This document shows positions 55,501-64,000 of a DNA stretch of 64,000 nucleotides, in pieces. The stretch is from contig JANPYM010000004.1 of the NCBI GenBank assembly GCA_025890175.1, positions 548,007 through 612,006 of the forward strand. The letters are read 5' to 3'. The DNA comes from Ciborinia camelliae (taxonomy: Eukaryota; Ascomycota; Leotiomycetes; Helotiales; Sclerotiniaceae). Both the position numbers and the translations under genes were made by a program. The stretch's first letter is position 1. Each line of letters begins with the position of its first letter. Below the pieces are notes generated by a model, which did no database searches, was not told where the DNA came from, and saw only the letters and a program-made list of their open reading frames with translations.

Positions 55501-57253
55501 AATTTATGGGGACAACTTCTCCAAATGCAAACTAATTATTGGTGCTTCATGTTCACTTTGTTGGCTATTGGCGTTGGGATTAGCTATTATGCTCTTGGAT
55601 GGTCTTCCAACACCGTCTCTTTTGTAAGTATTATCCACCATATAATATTTCAATGACTAATACTGGGTTAGAACATCACAGCCACATATCGCCAAGAATA
55701 CTTTCAGAACGTGCTCTCGAAGCCTGTATCATACTATGACGAGGAAGAAAACTCCGTGGGTAGTTTGACAGCTAGGATGGCAAGTGATCCTACTCAACTT
55801 CAGCAATTGCTCGGAATTAATATGACAGTTGTACTCATTTCCATGTTCAATATCTTCGGATCTGTGGCAATGTCATTTTATTTCGGTTGGAAACTCACTC
55901 TGTTAACGGTCGTAACAACAATGCCCATTATTCTAGCTGCGGGTTTTTTCCGACTTCGATACGAAACCCAGTTCGAAAAAATGAACAATGAAGTATTCGC
56001 CGGGAGCTCCAAGTTCGCCACCGAATCTATTGGTGCTTTTCGTACAGTCTCGGCCCTCACTCTCGAGTCCGAGATTTGCGGACGGTATGAAAAGCTTCTG
56101 CGAAATTATACCAAGAAAGCTTTTCGAAAAGCTATATTCTCAACCTTCATATTCGCGATTAGCGATAGTATTTCATTGCTTTGCATGGCATTTGTCTTAT
56201 GGTACGGGGGCAAACTTTTGGCCAACCATGAATACACCCCATTCAACTACCTAGTCGTATATTTAGCTGTTGTACAAGGCAGTACCACGGCAGGTCAATC
56301 CCTAAGTTTTGGACCAAATGTCGCCCAAGCATTTGCAGCAGCAAACCGAATTCGCGACATGAGACCTGAAGGTAAAGAAGAGCATGAATCGATATTGTAC
56401 GATTTTGTGGATGAGGACGATGGAGAGAAAAGTGCACGTGGAGTGAAGATTGAACTCAGGAATGTTTCGTTCAAATACCCTACTCGTGATGTTCCGGTGC
56501 TTGGGGGACTAGATATGAATATCGAGAAAGGACAATTTGCTGCGATTGTTGGACCCTCGGGGTGTGGCAAGACCAGCATAATATCCTTACTCGAGCGATT
56601 TTACCAAATCCAGAGTGGTCAAATTCTTTATCAAGGCACGAATATCAAAAATATTTCCCTAGACGAATATCGCAAATCGATCTCATTGGTAGCCCAAGAA
56701 CCCTCCTTATTCGAGGGTTCCATCCGCGAAAATATCCTCCTCGGAGTTTCTGACGAAGAAGAAATCTCGGACACTAAACTCCACCAAACATGTCGTGATG
56801 CCGAAATCCACGATTTCATCTCATCACTGCCTGAAGGTTACGATACCGCCGTTGGAGCCCACGGAGTGGCATTATCCGGGGGTCAAAAACAACGAATCGC
56901 TATTGCGCGAGCTTTAATTCGAAATCCAAGGCTACTATTGTTAGATGAAGCGACGTCGAATCTGGATTCTGAGACGGAGAGGAGTGTGCAAGCTGTATTT
57001 GAGAGGACGGGGAGGGGAAGAACTATGATTGTTGTGGCGCATAGGTTGGCAACGGTGCAGAATGCGGATATTATTTTTGTGCTAGGGGAAAGAGGAAATG
57101 TGGTGGAGAGGGGGGACCATGGAGAACTGTTGAGGATGAGGGGGTTGTACTGGCAGATGGTATGTTCTTTCCTTGTTTTAATGGGTGATGGTGAAGCGTT
57201 CAGTGAAGACTAACTTTTGATTATAGTGTCAAGCGCAGGCTTTGGATCGGTAG
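52531..57253 (+). CDS. Full-size ABC-B (MDR/P-glycoprotein-type) transporter
   Basis: ATP-driven exporter with the order TMD1-NBD1-TMD2-NBD2. Twelve exons: 52531-52911, 52964-53069, 53132-53219, 53276-53330, 53384-53888, 53938-53956, 54007-54084, 54143-54503, 54556-54810, 54865-55623, 55672-57159 and 57227-57253. They sum to 1373 codons plus stop. A soluble acidic N-terminus of about 120 residues precedes TMD1. NBD1 has Walker [10 protein letters not shown], signature LSGGQRQR and Walker [13 protein letters not shown]; its switch reads AHQLSTV. NBD2 has [28 protein letters not shown] and AHRLATV. Exon 6 is only 19 nt, and the intron after exon 9 is GC-AG (GCAAGC). Its place next to the PKS and hydrolase suggests export of the polyketide or self-protection. 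A general multidrug pump cannot be excluded. Confidence 0.92.
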
Positions 57254-57462
57254 AAATGGAGTTGTTTAGGTTCTTTGGATGCCTCGAGGGAATTTGGAAT
57301 CATCCTTTTGCGGGTGGAGCTGGTTATCATTAAGGTGCTGTAAGCTGTCGCAAGCTGGCAGCTCTGGCGTACAAGGCGCATATCAGGTGTAATAATATCA
57401 AGGTTCAAATATTCCATTGAAAGATCATTCTACTTCGAATAGTTCTCAACATTGTGCACGTT

Positions 57463-57486
57463 CACGATCACGATCACGATCACGAT
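57463..57486. repeat. (CACGAT)4 microsatellite
   Basis: Four exact copies of CACGAT, followed by a partial fifth. Confidence 0.95.
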
Positions 57487-57900
57487 CAAGAATGCGCTTC
57501 GATTGTATCCATGATGGTAATTGGGACAATGGGGCGAACAAAAAAGCATCATGGGAAAAGAAAAGCAGCGGTAAGATTACATAATATCAGGGGAAGAGGT
57601 TAATCGCGGAATTGCTTGATAGCAGTACCTGGGCCAGTGATGATGAAAATAATTTATAGCTGAACTCCCTAAAAATAGTTGCCTTTTCAAAAGGACCTCG
57701 TAGATCTGAATTTCCAAATTGTTACAATTTTACGATATGATCTCAAAAGTTATGGAATCCTTCTCAAATCCCGTGGAGATATTCAAAGCCGACGTTGTTC
57801 GGGCTACACAAACTCTTGACCATGACATGCGGTGCGTAAATGTATGCAATATTATTAGACGAGAATCATGAGATGAAGGGTTTCTAGTCTGAGCTATTGT

Positions 57901-57922
57901 TGTATTTGTATTTGTATTTGTA
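57901..57922. repeat. (TGTATT)n microsatellite
   Basis: Three exact copies of TGTATT plus a partial fourth. Confidence 0.95.
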
Positions 57923-58174
57923 AGTTAAAATCGAGGTCAAGATCAAAAACAGGTAGAGTGAACCGGTATTGTTCAATGTTGTGCCAGATATTTTGTAGAT
58001 TGTGGTCTGTGGATTACATAATCTTTACTTATGTCATAATACTCAGATCTGATATATATTTTCATGATTAGCAGATTGGCAGATATGCAACAAATCCATA
58101 TTTCTTTAATGTTGCATCACAGCCGGCACTTGGCTTTACCGCACCCATCTCGCACCCGAATCGACCCTAATTAG

Positions 58175-58500
58175 AGTCTTCGGAATTACATTTGAAACAC
58201 CCTTTTTAGGGTTAAAATGCGAATTGGAAACACCCCTGTACCATATTTAATTCCACCCTATATCTTTAATCTAATATAACTATATATCAAAATATATTTA
58301 ATATATAAATTTTATATCAATTAATAAAACTTTTTAAAAGCTTTCGATTGATACAATTTTTATTATAATTGAAGCTAACGTTCAAATTCTGTATTAAATT
58401 AAAATGATTATATAAATTATAAAATTATATACTGTAAATATATGCTTATATAAACATACGATTTTATATAAGTATACAAACTTATATAAACATATATATC
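58175..58500 (+). repeat. Left arm of inverted repeat
   Basis: Its reverse complement aligns along most of its length with 60030-60346. One pair is the reverse complement TTCGCATTTTAACCCTAAAA against TTTGCATTTTAATCCTAAAA. Another is TATAAGTTTGTATACTTATA, present in both. Confidence 0.75.
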
Positions 58501-58541
58501 TATAATGCACATGCCCAAAAGCCCTAATACTATTATTTTTG

Positions 58542-59042
58542 TAAAATTTTATAATTGGTACAAATTGCTAACGTTTTATTCAAATTTAATAAAAAATATA
58601 TCAATCGAAAGTTCTAATCGTATTTTATAATTTGATATTAATTTTGTATATTTTATAAATGATTTGAAAACTTTATATTGATTTTAATATATTAATATAA
58701 TAAAAACATAACCTTATTTATATATAATTTTCAAAATATTACATCGCTAATATTGTAGTATTTTAAACCTTTAATATTTTTTAAAATATTACAGCATTAA
58801 CAACGTAATATTTTAAAATTTTATAAAGAATACAAATCGCTAACCCCTTATTTAAATTTAATAAAAAATATACTAATCGAAAGCCCTAATCGTATTTTAT
58901 AATTTGATACCAATTTTATATATTTTATAAATAATTAAAAAATTTTATATTAATTTTAATATACTAATATACAAAAAATATAACTTCGCTTATATATAAT
59001 TTTTAAAATATTACAACATTAACAACATAATATTTTAAAATA
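58542..59042. repeat. Direct tandem repeat, period about 272 bp
   Basis: Copy 1 starts TAAAATTTTATAATTGGTAC at 58542 and copy 2 starts TAAAATTTTATAAAGAATAC at 58814. Both continue with AAATT/AAATC-GCTAAC, TTTAATAAAAAATATA, AATCGAAAG and CTAATCGTATTTTATAATTT. They differ mainly by C/T and G/A exchanges. Confidence 0.8.
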
Positions 59043-59907
59043 ATTTTAATAGTTTTAAATTTATATTATATATTAAATTTAAAAAAACTACAAATTATAA
59101 TATTAATATTTAAATATATTATACTATAAAATATATTATTTCTAAACAATAATCAAAACAAAATTTTAAAAATATTATAAAATTGATTTATAAATAATTA
59201 AAAATGAAAATAAATATCAATTTTCAAAATATTAAAATAATTATATTTAATTAAAAAATTGAGATTTTGAAAAAATAAATATATTATTCAAATTCTAAAA
59301 TTTTATATAATAATAAAAAATTTATATATTTTTTTTAAAAATTTATTTCAAAAAAACTTATATTTTATTTTATAATTTGAATATAATTATTATATTTTAA
59401 ACCCTATAAAATGAAAATATACAATAACTTTTTAATTATTCAATCAAATTTAATTTTTTTTTAAATATATATAATTATTCGATTTTTATAAATATAAAAA
59501 AAATATTAATTTTTAAAATCAATATATATTGATTTATATATATAATTTTAAAATTTAAACTTATTTTTTAAAAAACTAATAATTTATTTAAAATTTATAT
59601 TATTCGAATTCTAAAAATATATTATAATTTTGAAGATTTTAATATTTCCCCCTAATTATAATAATTTAAATTATAATCTAATTAATAAAATATATATAAA
59701 AATAATTAAAAAACTTCTGGTAAATACTAAAAATTATAATAAAAATTATAATTTAAAATAATTTTTATAGATTTTAATTTTAAATTTTAAAAATAACACC
59801 ATTCGAAAACTTTTTAAGATATCTATAACCTAACATATTTACTTTTTATTTTATATATTTTATTAATAATTAATATTAAATCTAAAATTTTAAATATTGA
59901 ATTAATA

Positions 59908-59949
59908 ATAAATAAAAATAATAAATAAAAATAATAAATAAAAATAAAC
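59908..59949. repeat. 13-bp period A/T microsatellite
   Basis: About three copies of a unit close to ATAATAAATAAAA within the AT-rich block. Confidence 0.85.
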
Positions 59950-60029
59950 AACAAATAATAACAAAATATAAAAAATGGGCTTATTAAATATACAACAAAA
60001 GAAAATAAAATTTCACTAATAGGTACATA

Positions 60030-60346
60030 TGCTTATATAAATATTTATATAAGTTTGTATACTTATATAAATTTATATGTTTATATAAACATATACTTAC
60101 AATTTTATAACCTATATAACCATTTTAATTTAATACAAAACCTAAACGCTAACTTCAATTATAATATAAATTATATTAATCGAAAACTCTTAAAAAGTTT
60201 TATCGATTAATATAAAATTTATATATTAAATATATTCTAATATAAAACTATATTAGATTAAATATAAAATATAAATTATACAAAGGTTTTTAATTTGCAT
60301 TTTAATCCTAAAAAAAATATTTCAAACATAATGTTACGGATCTAAA
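60030..60346 (-). repeat. Right arm of inverted repeat
   Basis: Matches the left arm in reverse complement, carrying more A/T at differing sites. For example GTGTTTC in the left arm's complement is ATATTTC here, fitting RIP transitions. Confidence 0.75.
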
Positions 60347-61972
60347 GGTAATAAAAACAAAAGAAATGTTTGGGATATAGAATTTAGGCTTAGAATCGAT
60401 ATATTAGCAATTATTAACGTTTAATATTAATTGATAATGAATTTTTGGTGTAATATTTAATTTGTAAAATATTAATATATATAAAATGGATTTATATAAT
60501 TAAATAAAAAAAAATTTTAAAAGTTTATAAAATTTTATATTAGGTAAAGTATTATTATTTAAACGATAATTAATGGTATATTATTGATTATTTAAAAGAT
60601 AATAAAAATTTTATTTCAAAAGTAATAAAAAGTTTTAAAATTATTATTGATTTAATTAATTTTTTATATTTTTTATTTTAATAATTTTTTTTATTTTATT
60701 TAAAAAATAATTTGTTAATTAGGTTAATAATATTTAAAATAATATTAGGAATAAAAAATATTTTTGTATTTATTTAATAAAATATTAAAATTAATAATAT
60801 ATAAAATAATATTATTAATAGATTTTATATATATTAATAAAGTATAAATTCTTTTTTAAAATTTAAAAAATTTTTAAAAAAAAATTTTTGTAATATTTTA
60901 AAACAATAAATATAAAGTATAAGGGATAATATAGAAATTATAAACGAAATTATAATTTGATTTATTTGAGTATAAAAAATCGTTGGGATATTAATAATTT
61001 TTAGTAATATATTGTTTGCTTATTTTGAATTAAATATTAAATTTTCGAAATTTTAAAAATTATTTTGATATGAGAAAACAAATATTTTTTAGATAAAAAA
61101 TTTTTTTTTTTAAATTGAAATAATATTTTGAAGTAATAGTAAATATTATTTTTTTATCGATATTTAAAAAATAGATTATATAATATAATATTTCGAAAAA
61201 CGTTTTTTAGTAGTATAATATCAATTTGTTAATATAATTTAATTAAATAATATTATATAAACGAAATTTAAAAAATATATATATAATATAATTTTAAATA
61301 AAAAAAATTAATAATATATAATAATTATTTAAATATTAAAAGTTAAATAATATTCGAAATAAAATATAAATAATTTTGTTTTTTATTTAAATAATTTGAA
61401 AAAAAATATAAAATATAAAGCAGATAATATATATTATAAATAATTATTTATTAGTTTTTGTTTTAATATAAACAAAAAAATATTTAAATTTTTTTAATAA
61501 TTCAAAATTTAAAAAAAATTTATAAAATAAATATATAAATTAAAAAACGTTAATTAAATATATTATTTTATTAATATTACAAATTATTATTTTAAAAAAA
61601 TGTATAATGCTTTATTATATTATTTAAACCTTATTTGATTTTTTTATAAATTATAAAAAAATAATAAAAGTGTTATATTAATAAAATTTGTTAAAATCAA
61701 GATAAAATTAAATTAAAAAATTATATAAAAAAATTAATTAATAAAAAAAATTTAATATTAAAAATATTAAAAAAAATTAATAAAATATTATTAATATTAA
61801 TAAATAAATTATTATATTATTATTTAAAAAAATTTGTTTAAATATTAATATTATTAAAAAAAATATTTTAAAAGAAATTATCCCAAAAAAAAAACGGATT
61901 TATATTAATAAAAAAATACTAAATTTTTTCAATAAAAAGGTAGCAAAATATATTGATAGTATTGTGATACTA

Positions 61973-61995
61973 ATGAATCTGCAGGGCAGATTCAT
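61973..61995. repeat. Perfect short inverted repeat (hairpin)
   Basis: Arm ATGAATCTGC is followed by AGG and then its exact reverse complement. It lies in a small less AT-rich island (about 61950-62035) inside the AT-rich block. A second, smaller inverted pair (AGTAT...ATACT) lies just upstream. Confidence 0.9.
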
Positions 61996-64000
61996 CAGAG
62001 CATATAGCCGCGTATAGTCGATATACCTGCATTTTACGAATATATAAACTTATAAATCGATTTATAATCGATTTATATATTTTTATAATATATTATTTTT
62101 TATTATATATATTTTGATATTATTAAAATAATTTAATATTAATTAATATTAATATATAAATCGATTAAATATTATTTCGAAAATTAAAAATATAAATATA
62201 ATTATTAAATTTTAATAAATATTATATAAACAATTATTTATAATATAAATAAATTTGTAGAATGTTTAACAAAAAAAACAAATTTGTATTTTACAATTCT
62301 TAATAAAATTTTTTATTTAAATATTGTTTTTTTAAATAAAATATTATTATAATTAATATAACAAAAAAATTATATTAATATTTAGTATTAAAAATTTATT
62401 ATTTTTTATAATATTAATTATTATTTAATTATTGTAATTAGAAAAAATAAAAATTATTAGATAATAAGGTTGAATTTAAAGAAATCAATAAAATTTTGTT
62501 TGATTTTTATATATTATTATATGGATTTAATATTATTATTTATAATGTAATATAAATGTTTATTTATATACTTTCTTAATTTTTTATTATTACTTTATTA
62601 TAACAAAATCTTTTACCCTTATTTTCAACTTTATCTTTATTTTTATTTATTATATATATAATTAAAATATATTATCTACAATTATTTGTATTAAATAACC
62701 TTTAAACCAATATTTTATACAATTTTATTTATTATTTAATTATTCCGATTATTTATTTTATACCAGAATATTTTGTAATATTTTTAAATTTAGCATAATT
62801 TCAAAATTTTAATAATATTAAATATTAATATTATAAAACAATTTTGTTATTATAATTTTATATATATATATTAATTATATTTATTAAATAATATCTTATA
62901 TTTTTATATTTATTTATTATAATCTTTACTATATATTTTATTTTTAGAATATATATATTTTACAAATTTTTTTGCAAAAATTCATTTAGATCAATCTTCA
63001 ATTTGTATAAATCAAAGTTTTTCGATTTTCAAGTCCTTTATTAAATTTTCTTTTGATTATTAATCAAATTCATTAACGAAAAGGACAAATTCAAATTTAT
63101 ATTTCAAACCTTGATCCGATTAACGAGACGTTAATAATAAAAATTGGATCTCTTTAGAATTAAGATTAAAAAATTTAAAATAATATTAATTATTATAACA
63201 AAATTATTGCCTACATCACAATTTTATATAATAAGTAATATTAACTTTATTAATTAAATATAAAAAATAATTAAAAAATATAACAATATAAAAAAACATT
63301 ATATTAATAAATTTAATATAATAATTATAAATATAACGATTAAAAATATATAGTTTTATATTTTATATTGCTTTTAATAATATAAATATTTAGATCTATA
63401 AAATCTTGATTTATAAATTATTATCTAAAATCAATTTTATTATTAACCGATATATATTATTAAAAGAATTAATAACTTTAATATATTTGAATATAAACAA
63501 ATATTATAATTTTAAAATATTTATATTTTAATTAAAATTATACTTTATTAAACTTTTTTCGATTTTATATAAAATAAAGATTATTATATATAAACAAAAA
63601 ACAAAATAATTGAAATATTATTTTAAAATAATTTTATATTTTATTTAAAACAAATAAAATATTTTATTTGTTATAATAATTTTATAGTTTTTTTATAATT
63701 CAAATTAATCGATAAATCTTTATTATTAAACTAAGTTTTACCCTTTTTTTAATAATATTATTTTATATTAAAAAAATTCAGAAAACAAGATAATCGAGAT
63801 ATTTAAAAATATAATAATAATTAATATTAAAACGTTTTTGTATAAAAAAATTAATATTATATATTAATAAATTTATAAAAAATATATAATAATAATATAA
63901 TAAAATATTTTGAAAATAATAATAATATTTAATAAAAATTTATTATTTTTTATAATTTATATAATTAAATATTGATATTATTATTAATAATAATAAAAAC

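Larger units (their letters stand above)
57254..58174. other. Intergenic, between transporter and AT-rich block
   Basis: About 0.9 kb of ordinary-composition sequence holding two hexanucleotide microsatellites. No gene seen. Confidence 0.55.
58175..60346. mobile_element. Possible RIP-mutated element bounded by long inverted repeats
   Basis: Two arms of about 320 bp in opposite orientation enclose about 1.5 kb that includes a 272-bp tandem repeat. No coding remains are readable, so the element type is unknown. It could equally be two independent copies of one repeat inserted in opposite directions. Confidence 0.4.
58175..64000. other. Extremely AT-rich, ORF-free block (RIP-type isochore)
   Basis: Composition drops abruptly at about 58.2 kb to almost pure A and T and stays there to the window end, with stop codons crowded in all frames. 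Repeated segments inside differ from one another mainly by C/T and G/A exchanges, as expected from repeat-induced point mutation. A subtelomeric, centromeric or interstitial transposon graveyard all fit. I see no telomere repeat array. Confidence 0.85.

Noticed and set aside
58175..64000. Inserted mitochondrial DNA as an explanation for the AT-rich block
   Set aside because: No readable mitochondrial gene, rRNA or tRNA, and its repeats differ by transitions as expected from RIP of nuclear repeats.
58175..64000. Telomere at the window end
   Set aside because: No TTAGGG or CCCTAA array is present. Single TTTAGGG-like occurrences are isolated.

Overview
This is a stretch of a nuclear chromosome from a filamentous ascomycete. 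Genes are broken by short introns (about 45-110 bp, mostly GT-AG with a few GC-AG). The gene set is typical of Pezizomycotina: Zn2Cys6 regulator, AA11 LPMO, GH25 lysozyme, highly reducing PKS, FSH1-family hydrolase and an ABC-B transporter. The last 5.8 kb is an extremely AT-rich, ORF-free block of the kind left by repeat-induced point mutation (RIP). A Leotiomycete such as Botrytis or Sclerotinia is my best guess, from general resemblance only.

Region 1 (1-20 kb) is mostly housekeeping. It starts inside the APC/C subunit Cdc16/Cut9 and continues with acetoacetyl-CoA synthetase, a small membrane protein, a secreted AA11 LPMO, a 4.5 kb gene-empty stretch, a Yih1/IMPACT protein, an AIG2-type gamma-glutamylcyclotransferase, an uncertain hypothetical gene and a Met12-type methylenetetrahydrofolate reductase.

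Region 2 (21.4-25.1 kb, minus strand) is the most unusual locus. One reconstructed 15-exon gene is built from about twelve diverged copies of a roughly 50-residue module. Nearly every module sits on its own exon between phase-1 introns, and the gene ends in a lysine-rich and acidic tail. It looks like serial exon duplication. One exon is a base short and so frameshifted, and two introns use GC donors.

Region 3 (27-39.4 kb) holds a Zn2Cys6 transcription factor whose zinc cluster is split by an intron, a decayed gene fragment, a GH25 lysozyme-type hydrolase with duplicated cysteine modules, the Rag-type GTPase Gtr1 and an uncharacterised protein with two SH3-like plus Cys-rich modules. Long gene-poor gaps separate them.

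Region 4 (41-57 kb) reads as a compact secondary-metabolite locus. A highly reducing PKS (KS-AT-DH-ER-KR-ACP, no methyltransferase, altered DH active site) diverges from an FSH1/LovG-like serine hydrolase, followed by a full ABC-B exporter. By analogy the PKS builds a reduced polyketide, the hydrolase releases it and the transporter exports it. The cluster abuts the AT-rich block (58.2-64 kb), which contains a probable RIP-mutated element with long inverted repeats, a tandem repeat and one small less AT-rich hairpin island.

All exon joins were worked out by hand from splice-site motifs, reading phase and conserved protein motifs. No database or alignment program was used.
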